From a virus, in IMG/VR virus record IMGVR_UViG_3300006735_000006, positions 1 through 36,704 of that record: a DNA stretch of 36,704 nt. One strand, 5' to 3'. The notes under the pieces are model-generated. The model made no database searches and was not told the DNA's origin. It saw only the letters and a list, made by a program, of their open reading frames with translations. Position numbers and translations under genes: made by a program. Of the stretch, positions 5,106-14,300 are shown in pieces. Numbering within the stretch: the stretch's first letter is position 1; the number at the start of each line of letters is the position of its first letter.

Positions 5106-5880
5106 TTTTAAACTCCTTAATTAGATCTGATTTAAAACTTGGTGTAGCTTTAGTTTCTCTTGCTTTGCTATAAAACTTATTAAACAAATATTCAGCACAT
5201 TCCAAGCTCTTTGGATCATATGGCATCTCATATAAAAATCTTGATGTTTTGCCTGGCACAGCACCTCTAAAGTTCTTTTTACACCACACTACATACATTT
5301 TATCAATAGGTTCTTTGTTTTGTGAATCCCATAAGTTTTTATATGCTGACATTTGCATACCATAAGATGGATCATCAGGTCTTTTAGATGTTTTCCAATC
5401 TAACATAGCTACTATCTTTTTCTTTGGATTCTTTGGATCAGGCATTTTTGTAATTAGATCAGGTCTGCCTGCATACCTATATTTTAGATCACCATCTTTT
5501 AGCTCTGTAGAATATAAAAAAGCTTCTATTTCAATGATGTCTTTTTTCTTAATACCAGATGTTTTCCACCAGGTAACAAAAGATGTTACTGCTCTTTGAA
5601 CCTCTGGATCCCTATCTGTAAACAAATACTCTTTTCCTGTAAGCAAATGTTCTATTATATCATGTGTTCTTATTCCTACTCTACTTGCTTCAGATTTCCC
5701 TTTAAGATATTTATCATAATCACCTTCAGATGCTGTTATTAAAAACTTATAAAACCATTCATCTTTAGGTGTTCCACCCTTTAACATAGTAGTAACAGAA
5801 GGGACAAATGTCCCCTCTGCTATCTCATACCATCTGCCATTGGATGTTTTGGCAATAATATCTTCCCAGTTCTTACTCAC
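5095..5880 (-). CDS. PD-(D/E)XK exonuclease (RecB/Cas4-type), recombination partner
   Basis: The 261-residue protein has the RecB-like nuclease motifs in order: a conserved His in THD (about 73), a Glu in IEIEAF (about 117-119), YAGRPDLI with catalytic Asp (about 136-143), LDWKT (about 160-164) with the second acid and lysine, and the motif with conserved Gln/Tyr MQMSAY. This family supplies 5'-3' resection for phage single-strand annealing systems. The GTG at 5878-5880 is preferred because AGGTGG sits five to six bases upstream. A GTG three codons earlier is the alternative. It overlaps the annealing protein gene by eight bases, a classic exo/SSAP pair. Confidence 0.87.
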   Translation of the reverse strand: MSKNWEDIIAKTSNGRWYEIAEGTFVPSVTTMLKGGTPKDEWFYKFLITASEGDYDKYLKGKSEASRVGIRTHDIIEHLLTGKEYLFTDRDPEVQRAVTSFVTWWKTSGIKKKDIIEIEAFLYSTELKDGDLKYRYAGRPDLITKMPDPKNPKKKIVAMLDWKTSKRPDDPSYGMQMSAYKNLWDSQNKEPIDKMYVVWCKKNFRGAVPGKTSRFLYEMPYDPKSLECAEYLFNKFYSKARETKATPSFKSDLIKEFKIDL

Positions 5881-6571
5881 TATGACCACCTTCTATTAAC
5901 TGTGCATCAATAGTGTTTAGATGTTTTTGCAATTTATCATCTATCTTATCTAACTTGGAAAAGTATTCTTTATTTTGTAGTAGTTCTGATTTAGTGCATT
6001 GAGCATAAGTTTTTTTCCTTAATGTAGGAAAACCATACTGCACCTTATCAGTAGGTTGGAAGGTTATGGCATCACTAACCATAAGTTTTTCAAGATCTAA
6101 ACCTTCTGATCCATCATATTGCTTTTCTTGTTCTAAAGCAACATCAGACATTCCACCAGGCTGTTTAGTTTTCTTTGCTTTTGCTAAACCAATATACTTA
6201 TCACCATCCCATTGATTTTCAAAAACATCAGAATTAAATCCAATTCTTGACAAACCTTTTGTTAATGCATCAGTTTGACAAGATTTCATACAATCATTTT
6301 TGATTTGATTATCTGAACATATTGCTACTTCACCAACTTGATCACCATCTTTATACCATAGAATAGCTGAATAAAAGATCCATTTATCTTCAAAATGTCT
6401 TATCTCATCTTTTATACCCCAGCCTATTCCCATAGGACCAAACATTTCTGTAGCTTTTTTTAATTGGGATTGTGCATCAATTACAGTAGGCTTAAAACCA
6501 TACTCTAATTTTTTTAAAGTTTTAGGATCAGAATCACACACTTGATTCCATATCCTCATATTATCTTTCAT
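5873..6571 (-). CDS. Single-strand annealing protein, Rad52-like (Sak3-type)
   Basis: The 232-residue protein resembles phage annealing proteins of the Rad52 superfamily. It has an early MRIWNQVCDSDPKTLKK segment, then FGPMGIGWGIK (residues 44-54), then CQTDALTKGLSRIGFNSDVF (residues 98-117), the conserved helix-loop of this group, followed by DGDKYI. These proteins form rings on ssDNA and anneal complementary strands. The C-terminal third is variable and charged, as usual. It is first in its operon, with AAGGAG six bases before the ATG, directly behind a candidate promoter, and overlaps the exonuclease gene. Subfamily name is less certain than the function. Confidence 0.82.
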   Translation of the reverse strand: MKDNMRIWNQVCDSDPKTLKKLEYGFKPTVIDAQSQLKKATEMFGPMGIGWGIKDEIRHFEDKWIFYSAILWYKDGDQVGEVAICSDNQIKNDCMKSCQTDALTKGLSRIGFNSDVFENQWDGDKYIGLAKAKKTKQPGGMSDVALEQEKQYDGSEGLDLEKLMVSDAITFQPTDKVQYGFPTLRKKTYAQCTKSELLQNKEYFSKLDKIDDKLQKHLNTIDAQLIEGGHSE

Positions 6572-6581
6572 AAGTAACTCC

Positions 6582-6627
6582 TTATCGTTATTTTTAGTAG
6601 TTATAATATAACGATAAATTACTTAAA
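6582..6627 (-). promoter_or_regulatory. Candidate promoter and operator for the recombination/replication operon
   Basis: A 9-base inverted repeat TTATCGTTA (6582-6590) and TAACGATAA (6609-6617) brackets an AT-rich core. On the minus strand a -10-like TATAAC and a weak -35-like TTTAAG are separated by 16 bases, and one repeat arm lies next to the ribosome site of the annealing-protein gene. Both arms contain one of the genome's rare CpG words. A dimeric repressor or activator bound here could block the promoter. The -35 match is poor (3 of 6). Confidence 0.5.
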
Positions 6628-6659
6628 AAAAAATAGGTTTATTTAAAGTTTTACTTTAA
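6625..6659 (-). terminator. Weak candidate terminator after the lysis genes
   Basis: On the minus strand the last codons and stop of the 63-residue gene form a short hairpin (TTAAAG at 6654-6659, CTTTAA at 6643-6648, five-base loop), followed after 9 bases by a run of nine T (6625-6633). The all-AT-rich stem and the gap before the T run make it weak. It sits where one would expect separation between the late/lysis transcript and the next operon's promoter. Confidence 0.3.
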
Positions 6660-6842
6660 TAGGACATCCTTAATAACATCTTTAACAGAATCATAGATAG
6701 CTCCAAAGATTTTCTCCTCTGTAGATTCATTTAAAATAGGTATATTAACATTACTGTTCCATTTTGCTACCACTTTTTCTTTTGTAGATGGATCGTCTAA
6801 TTTGCTGATCACCCAGTTTGCTATTTGTTCTTTTAGTTTCAT
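6651..6842 (-). CDS. Small protein at end of lysis cassette, 63 aa
   Basis: AAAGGAG stands six bases before the ATG at 6840-6842, a strong start. The product (MKLKEQIANWVISKL... ending VKDVIKDVLLK) looks like two or three amphipathic helices with no cysteine or membrane segment. It is the last gene before the AT-rich gap and candidate terminator. Its first 92 bases overlap the 3' part of the preceding frame. Family not recognised. Confidence 0.7.
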   Translation of the reverse strand: MKLKEQIANWVISKLDDPSTKEKVVAKWNSNVNIPILNESTEEKIFGAIYDSVKDVIKDVLLK

Positions 6843-6936
6843 CTTGCTCCTTTTCTTTTTTAGCCATTTTTTTCATTTCAAATTCTCTTTGGTATTTAGG
6901 CAAGCTTGATAGATATTTCCAATCTATTTTTGACAT
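6751..6936 (-). CDS. Possible small basic protein, 61 aa, overlapping both neighbours
   Basis: From the ATG at 6934-6936 a 61-residue frame runs MSKIDWKYLSSLPKYQREF and then becomes very basic and low in complexity. It would fill the space between the coiled-coil gene (13-base overlap) and the next gene, but its last 92 bases lie inside that next gene and no ribosome site is visible. The N-terminal half looks protein-like. The C-terminal half may be only the shadow of the neighbouring frame. Confidence 0.4.
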   Translation of the reverse strand: MSKIDWKYLSSLPKYQREFEMKKMAKKEKEQDETKRTNSKLGDQQIRRSIYKRKSGSKMEQ

Positions 6937-7175
6937 TTGCAATTACATTTTAAATCTTTTTTAGGATGTGAATCTTTTTTTAATATTGCAACATCTTTTT
7001 CAAGTTCTTCTATGTATTTACCTTGCTTGTTTACAGTTTTTTGCTGTTGTTTAAACATTATGTCAAGTTCGTTAGGTTCTTTTACATATTTCTGTATTCC
7101 ACCAAGATCAAACTTTTTTTCTATTGCTTTTAATGCAAGATCTATAATTTTTTTAGCTATAATCCCCTGGATCAT
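6924..7175 (-). CDS. Coiled-coil protein with cysteine-rich tail, lysis cassette, 83 aa
   Basis: The start at 7173-7175 (MIQGIIAKKIIDLALK) is chosen because GGAG lies six bases upstream and the ATG overlaps the holin stop (ATGA). An in-frame ATG four codons upstream lies inside the holin gene. An amphipathic N-terminal segment is followed by a coiled coil (about residues 42-66, KQQQKTVNKQGKYIEELEKD and on) and a terminal CNCKCQK. Its position directly after the holin and its coiled coil recall Rz-type proteins, but it lacks a clear membrane anchor, so a spanin role is only a guess. Confidence 0.65.
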   Translation of the reverse strand: MIQGIIAKKIIDLALKAIEKKFDLGGIQKYVKEPNELDIMFKQQQKTVNKQGKYIEELEKDVAILKKDSHPKKDLKCNCKCQK

Positions 7176-7357
7176 ACTTTTCTCCATTGTTTAATTTTGA
7201 TCCCTAATGTTACTAAACCAATAAGTAAACCAACGAGTAATGTAAGGAATGAAAGTATAGGATTTAATATACCTGTCCAATACAATATTCCAGATCCAGC
7301 ACTTGATGCTATTCCAATCTCTGGCTGGTTGCTTAATGTGTCCAAAAAATCTTTCAC
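7172..7357 (-). CDS. Holin-like two-helix membrane protein, 61 aa, GTG start
   Basis: The GTG at 7355-7357 follows AAGGAG at good distance and overlaps the upstream stop (GTGA). Residues about 14-33 (GIASSAGSGILYWTGILNPI) and 34-53 (LSFLTLLVGLLIGLVTLGI) are two hydrophobic helices with a turn at NP, ending in a basic tail (KIKQWRKV). This size, topology and position near a lysozyme gene fit a class II holin, which permeabilises the inner membrane to start lysis. Two other membrane proteins in the cassette could share or modulate that role. Confidence 0.7.
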   Translation of the reverse strand: MKDFLDTLSNQPEIGIASSAGSGILYWTGILNPILSFLTLLVGLLIGLVTLGIKIKQWRKV

Positions 7358-7512
7358 TTTTTCTCCTTTTTCTTTCTCTTGTTCATTAAATATCCCAATG
7401 CCATTGGAAACAACATTTTTGAAATTCCTGGTTTTTTCTTTCCTTGTCCCATCTTTTGCCTACCTACTCCAAACAAAAAAGATGCACCTAAAACCTTACC
7501 AATATCTTTCAT
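7354..7512 (-). CDS. Small basic protein in lysis cassette, 52 aa
   Basis: AAAGGGG stands eight bases before the ATG at 7510-7512, which directly follows the stop of the 26-residue gene. The product is glycine- and lysine-rich: MKDIGKVLGASFLFGVGRQK, then a second mildly hydrophobic helix (KMLFPMALGYLMNKRKKK). It could be membrane-associated through amphipathic helices. It ends in a GTGA overlap with the holin. Unrecognised. A holin-modulating role is possible from position only. Confidence 0.68.
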   Translation of the reverse strand: MKDIGKVLGASFLFGVGRQKMGQGKKKPGISKMLFPMALGYLMNKRKKKEKK

Positions 7513-7593
7513 TTATATTTCCCCTTTAATAATTAATAACCCTATTGTAAAAAAAACTACAAATCCTAAACAAAAATATCCCCATTCAATCAT
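7513..7593 (-). CDS. 26-residue membrane microprotein in lysis cassette
   Basis: The ATG at 7591-7593 overlaps the end of the MscS-like gene by eight bases. The frame reads MIEWGYFCLGFVV and ends LLIIKGEI, essentially one membrane helix with a short charged tail. The stop is immediately followed by the next ATG. The ribosome site is weak (GGGA), so translation probably depends on coupling. It may be an antiholin, pinholin or a regulator of the adjacent membrane proteins. No homologue is recognised. Confidence 0.6.
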   Translation of the reverse strand: MIEWGYFCLGFVVFFTIGLLIIKGEI

Positions 7594-7948
7594 CTTGACA
7601 ATCATCCCACTTTTTAAGATCTAACATAGGTAGTGGTTTTTCTATCATATGATCTTTTAGTTTTATGTTTTGTATTGAAACTTTATTTCCACCTTTTATA
7701 TATGGCTTTCTATCTTGACAACCTACCTCATAAACAAACATTGTGGTTTTCCATAAAGATATTCTTGTTATACGAGCAGGTCTACCATCCAGTATTATTG
7801 TATCGTCTACATTTAGATCGTTTCCTGCCATTACTTTTAAACCTTCAATAGCAGATTCTATTGTGCTTTTTCCTAATAAAAATACAAAGCCAGCAATTAC
7901 CATCCAGCCATATTGACCAATAAGATTCTCAATAATATGTTGATCCAT
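7586..7948 (-). CDS. Membrane protein with MscS-like beta domain, 120 aa
   Basis: One hydrophobic helix (about residues 12-26, YGWMVIAGFVFLLGK) precedes a domain resembling the Sm-fold beta domain of mechanosensitive channel MscS. It reads LNVDDTIILDGRPARITRIS (45-64), then LWKTTM, then NKVSIQNIKLKDHMIEK (88-104), which matches the MscS pattern G-D-x-V-x-x-x-G-x-x-G-x-V...T-T...V-x-I-P-N. MscS itself has three membrane helices, so this is a minimal form. AAGGGG precedes the ATG. Between lysozyme and holin-like genes it may form or gate a membrane pore during lysis or protect the cell until lysis. The fold is seen by motif; the role is inferred. Confidence 0.68.
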   Translation of the reverse strand: MDQHIIENLIGQYGWMVIAGFVFLLGKSTIESAIEGLKVMAGNDLNVDDTIILDGRPARITRISLWKTTMFVYEVGCQDRKPYIKGGNKVSIQNIKLKDHMIEKPLPMLDLKKWDDCQDD

Positions 7949-7950
7949 TT

Positions 7951-8391
7951 TTACCCCTTATTGGCTTCTAAAAAATGTTTTATTGTTCCTTTTCCACCCT
8001 CTGTGTTATATGATTTCTTCCATAATTTAGCCATATCCTTTAGATTATTAGGAATAGGATCTGGAACCCTCCTATAGCATAATCTGCAAAATGCAACCTG
8101 TAATGCTATGTTAGACATAACACTAAAATGTTCATCTCCTTGCCTTAATCCATATTCAAGCAATACATTCATAACTTCTGGTCTATACCTGGCATAGTTT
8201 TTCAATACATCATCTATTGTATTTTTTTCTATTTGGAAAAATCCTAATGCTGGACCATTTCCCATTTGCTCTAAATGTCTAAAGCCAGTTTCTGCATTGC
8301 CTGTAGCTATGATCAGATCTACAACATCTTCACTATACATGTCTAAATCTTCACAAACTTGTTTAGCTATTTTTCTAATACTATCTTTCAT
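7951..8391 (-). CDS. Lysozyme-like / lytic transglycosylase endolysin, 146 aa
   Basis: The segment TGNAETGFRHLEQMGNGPAL (residues 30-49) continuing GFFQIEK has the lysozyme-superfamily arrangement of a catalytic glutamate (Glu34) followed by the G-x-x-G-x-x-Q element of SLT-type peptidoglycan hydrolases. No signal peptide is apparent, so release would depend on the holin. The ribosome site overlaps the stop codon of the giant gene (TAGGAG). It cleaves the glycan strands of peptidoglycan in host lysis. A role as a virion-associated lysozyme is also possible given its place behind the ejection proteins. Confidence 0.75.
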   Translation of the reverse strand: MKDSIRKIAKQVCEDLDMYSEDVVDLIIATGNAETGFRHLEQMGNGPALGFFQIEKNTIDDVLKNYARYRPEVMNVLLEYGLRQGDEHFSVMSNIALQVAFCRLCYRRVPDPIPNNLKDMAKLWKKSYNTEGGKGTIKHFLEANKG

Positions 8392-8399
8392 TTTTTCTC

Positions 8400-11300
8400 C
8401 TAATCTAAATAATCTAAATAACTTTTCTTTGATCCACTATCTACTGGCTTTGCTTTTACTTTCTTACCTTCACCCTGTTTAGGATTGTAAGGGTTCATCA
8501 TAATATCTTCACCTGTTAATTCTTTTTGATTTTTTCTAAATGCTCTTACTCTTTGTTTGTATACTTTTTTATCTAATGTTCCTTTTTCTACTGCACCTGC
8601 ACCAGTTCTGTAAAATCTCATTATCTCTTGTTTTCCATAGGCATAAACTTTAGATCTGTCATATATTTCAAAAAATGTTGATTGCTGATCCCAGCCATGA
8701 CCTTCTTGAACAAATACATCAAGCAAAGGATAATTATCTGGTGCTACCAATTCTCCATTTTTAATACCCTCATAAGCAAAGTTTGTTGCATCCATAAAAT
8801 CTTTAGTTAATCCTCCACCATAAGCTCTCATAAAATGATCTATTTTTTCTGGATTTAGATCTACTCCCCCAAACCCTTTTTCATTTGATGTTGCTTCATA
8901 CAATGCTCTTGTTGCATCTCTTGATGTTGGATAAACTCCTTTAAAGTAAGATTCATGTTGAAATAAATCTGGCTGACCTGGAAAAGATGTTTTATAAATA
9001 GGTGATCCCATCCAATTAACACCACCATGACCTGATTCATGTGTTTTGTTTATTTGAGCTATAGGCTGTAGAATAGTAGGTGTAAACATATTCATTGATC
9101 CTATTGGATTAAACCCTTGATCTACTGCTTTTAAGAATCTTTTAAAACCTCTTTCAAAAGTAGTTCCAGATCCTGCTTCTAATCCTAAAAGTTCTTGATA
9201 CCATTCTTGTCCAGCTAAAATATCTTCCAGTATTACACCAGTAGACCAAAAAGCATTTAACCCATATCCTACTTTCATAGATCCATATTTCTCTGTTCCT
9301 GGTATAGTAAGTAAAAACATGTTGTCTTTTTGATAATCATCTACTTTGTTATCCCACTCATCTGGTGCTAACAATCTATTTATAAGTGATTGGAAAAATC
9401 CTGCTATTACTAATCCATTTAACATCTTTTTAGCTTTTGGATTTTTTGCATATGAATATAATAGTTTTGCAGATCCCTGGATCCCAGCATTACTAAATAC
9501 CCATAACCTATTAAAGAAAGCTCCCCATGTTCCTTTTTTATTAAAGTTTACTGTTAGGTTCTTTGCAAATTGTGCAGATTTTTCTTTTGAATTTCCTTGT
9601 TCTACCATTTCTCTAAACACCATTAACCTAATACCATTTTCTACTGACATGTTTACATCTTCAACAAACTGTCCCATTTGTGCAAATATTTGTTTAGTTT
9701 TTCCTTTACCTTCTAATATAGAAATTTGTTTTTCAAGATCAGCTAATTTATCTTCTACTGTCATTTGATCCATCCAGCCAACTTTGCCACCATTTAGTTT
9801 AAATTGATTATACCAATATTCCCATCCCCCAGCTCTTTCTTGCACTCTTGGTTTAGCTTTGCCAGTTAATGCTAACTTTTTTAAATCCTCTGGTATAAAA
9901 TAATAATTTATTTTTTGTGTGCTTGTTTTAGTTTTTTTATTATATACCATTTCAGCATCTTGACCTAAACCAAATTCCATCACATCTCCTGGCTTAACAC
10001 CACCCAAAGATTCTATTTCTTCCATAACTCCTGATGGAACATCTTTAGGATCTATTTTTTCTTTGTCTATATTTGCCAAAATCCATGTTCTTGTTAGCTT
10101 TGTAAGATCTTTAAAATAAATATAATTAAAACCTGTTTTTTCTTTTTTACCTCTTGAAGCTCTGTATATACCTCTTATAGATGATCCAAGATTTTTATAT
10201 ACATTTAAAATACTTTTAAAACCAAGGCTTTCTGTCATGTTTATGCCAGCAGTTTGTGCATCTCTTTGAAAATTTGTTATTATAAATTTCAATCTTAAAG
10301 ATGTGTTTACTGATCTAAAAAATGTATTAAAAACACTAAAGCCTTTATAGATCAATTCTAATCCTTTAGAGCTGTTTTTATTTGGACCTCTTAATGATGC
10401 TAAAAGTAGATCATCTTTAATTTCTATAATTTTTGCTTTTCCATCTATTCTTACTTCAATTTGATTTCCTCTTAAATTTTGATCTAAAGGCATAAACAAA
10501 GTATTTCCTTCTTCATCAAAAGTATCTGATACTGTTTCTTCACCAGAAGGTAATTTTTTATAAACAGGCATAACCCTTTTACCTCTTGGTTTACTCCATA
10601 AGTTTGTAGGATATTTTTCTACTAAATTATAAAATGCTTTTAATACATTGTTTTTCTCTATTAAAGATATTGCACTTTCACGATCTGCAAAAATTTGCAC
10701 CAAAGGATTATCAGCTGAAGATTCTCTACCTTTAGCTCCTATTATACCTGATCCAGTGACTGTATATTTTCTTCCTTGTCCCATAAACATGCTACCTTTT
10801 TTGCCACCTAAACCTTTTAATGGAACATAATATTGATACATATCTTGCATTTCATCAAAAGAATCTTGTGATATTATTCCATTCATATATAGCATTTCTA
10901 ATGTTTCTTCTGCTATAGCATAAACACCAGGTGCTATTCCTGATCCATCATCTTCTTGTTCAGCAAATTCTTCATAAAGTTTTAATTTTTCTGGTGAGAT
11001 CATAGCAAAATAATCTTTTATTTGTTTCTCTGTTTTTCCAGATCCATTTTCTTTTCCATGTTTTTCTAATATATGTTTATTTCTTTCTTGTGCATGCTTC
11101 ATGTATAAATAATCACCAAGCTCTTGTATGCCAATACCTAACTCTTTCATTCTTTTTATAAATGGTGATATAGTGTTTTTTCTAAATAGATCTATTTTTT
11201 CAGCTGTTTTTCCTGGCAATAATTCATGCTTCATATAAGCATCAAGCTCATCTGGGATCATTCCAATTTCTTCTTGAACCACTTTCATTCTTATCATTTC

Positions 11301-14300
11301 ATCTTGGATTCTATGTAGCCACCATTGCCATGCAGAAGCATCATCTATAAATATATCTTCACTGTTCATTATTTTGTCTTTATTAACATTCAACTGGAAT
11401 GAAGGTAAATTTGTGTTCCAAATAATATCTCTTAATTCTTTATCTACTTCTATATTTATTCTTGGGTTTCTTTCATATGCTAATGTTTTTTTACCTTCAG
11501 GTGTTTTTTTATTTGTAGGTCTTTCTATTCCTAAATCACCAGGTCTAAATGCTGATAAACCAATCATAATTTCGTCATTAATCATTACTGCTTGCTCATC
11601 AGCATAATGCATGCTCTGACCTTCAACAGAGTTTTCTGGATCAGGCATACCATTAGACCACATTAAATCTTCTGAATCCATATCAGGATAATCACCAGTG
11701 TAATCAGGATCTGATTCAAAAAACCCCCATTCAGATACTAAAGTATTAATTGCTCTCTGTGTTGTATTATCATATCCTTGTGTAGGTAATTTCATATTTA
11801 ACTGAAATTCTTCACCTGTCCACTCTATTGTAAAAATATCTTTTACTTCTCTAATCATGTCATCCCATTGATCACTTCTACCAGTGTTGTCAAATTCTTC
11901 TGAACCTTTTTTAATTTGTTCAAAAATATGTGGATAAAATGCCATAATTAATTGCCTAACAGATGTTTCTTTTTGTGTGTCTATAGCATTATTACTAACT
12001 AATTGCATAAACTGTCTGCTTAAAAAACCTATGTCTAAATTTAAAGCTTGAAAAGGCTCTGGTCCATAGCCATCTTGATAAGCAACATTATCTAAAAAGA
12101 TTGAATATGCTTTTTCAATTTGTTTAGCTTCACCTATACTTTTAGCTCCTTTTAATTCACTTCGTCTTTCATCAATTACAACAAAGTCATTTTGAAATTC
12201 AAAAGGTATTAGTTTTTGTAATTTTTTAAGATCTGAAGGTATTCTTTTTGTGTAGACATTTGCATAGTGTGATTTTGTAGCTAAAAGCTGTTCTCCCTCT
12301 GGTGCTTTAACACTATTTATTAAAAACCCTGCTGGTATGTTTTGGTAATCACCAGTGTATTCTTTAACTAAATTATTAGCACCCTGAACACCACCTTCTA
12401 TAGCTCTTTGTGTATTATAATCTATATCAATCCAGCTATTCATAAATAGATCACCATCTTTTTTTTCTGGATTTCTAAAAGATCCATATTCTTGTCCTGT
12501 AGATAATATCATGTTTGAATAAAAACCTTCTGACATTTCCATAAAATGAACATATCCCAAGTTTATTCCATAATCTTCTAACAAAAGCATACCACTAACA
12601 TTGTTACCTCTTTTGTCTTTATATTTAATATAGTATGGTATAACTCCTTTACCAGCTGTTGATTGTATTTCTTTTAATTGATCTATCTTGCTTTGTAATT
12701 CTAATTGTGAATCAACACCTAATTTGTGTAACCAGCTTTTTGTCCAGGCATTTAAACCTCCAACATATGTATCTTGTTCAAAAACAGCTGTTCCTGGTTC
12801 AAATTTTGTTGCTCCATATTCATGATTAATTTTTATTTTACTTTCAGGATCTAATCTTTTAAATTCTTCATTAATTATTTCTAAACCTTCTATTAAATTT
12901 GACAATAAATTTGTGTTGTCATACATTAACTGATCTTCATTTTTAGTGTTTAATAATGTTTCTTTTATTCCTCTGTTAAAATCTTGGACATCTAAAACAG
13001 CAGTAAGGTTATAAGCTTCATTATCTAATATGCCAAGATCTATATACATTCTTTCCCATGATGCCATTCCATCACCTAAATATAAATTGTTAAAAGCATT
13101 TCTTAATTTGAATGGATTTTTATATTGAAATAGATCTTTTGTGTCTACATATTTTATTGTTGTTTGACCTTCATTGTTTTTAATTTTGTTAGCAATATCT
13201 GATCCTAACTGTGATAATTGCATTTCTGTTAAATTTTTATGTTCTGTTTCTTTTCCATCTTTATCGTATGCCCACACCTCGTATTTTGGTCCATGGGTTT
13301 TTTGTGCAGGTAATAATAAATCAAAAACAAAAACTTGAAACACATCTCTTGGCTCTACATTTTCACCTTTTACATTTCTAACTATTGTAGATGCATTGTT
13401 TGCCCAACTTGCTAAAGAAGGATATTCTCTTGCTAAATCTTCTTTTGGTTCTACTGCCCATTCAACACTACGACCATCATCTGTATCTAATTTTCTAATG
13501 GTCCAGTTAGCTGGATCGTATATTTCAGATCCCCATTGTTTTTCTGCTGGTGCTATCCATTTAACTTCAGATGCATAATCCCAAGCATAATTTTGTAATG
13601 CTATTTCTTCAGCTGTTGCAAACTGTATTCTGTCTACATTCATCTGACCAGCTGTTTTCATTATAGATTTTAATGCAAGAGATACCCATGCCATGTTTCT
13701 GTATGGTGTTTGTTGTATATCAAATTTTCCTGGCTCAAAACCTTCTTTTTCTTGAAACTTTTCTACACCTTTAAATTTAGATATATCAGATCCTACTTGT
13801 TGTTCATAATCACTTTGCAATTCTTCTATAAATAAAATTCTTTTAAGATTGCCATTTTTATCTGCTATTTTTCTTATAGTATATCTTACATGTGCAATGT
13901 TTTTTCCTAATCCATGATTTTCATAATCAAGATCCATTTTCTTTTCATAATTTGGTGTATGAACAGTAAACACTCCATATTCTATTACATCATCTCCACC
14001 TAATCTAATGCTTGAATATGGTGCAAGTTTTGAGAGCATACCATTGTCTATCATTTTATTAAGCTCTAAATTCCACATAATATCTACACCATCAGCATCA
14101 GGTGAAAAATCTACTTTATGTTCTGCTACTAATCTAAAAATATTATTTTCAGCAATATCTTCAAATGAAACAGCTCCTGTTTTCATTAATTTTTGCAGGA
14201 TCTGAATTTCTTGTAATGCATCTGACAATGTTTTATCATTGCCTGCCCAATACATATCTTCTGATTTTAAATCTTCAACAGTTAATTCTTCGTTCATTAA

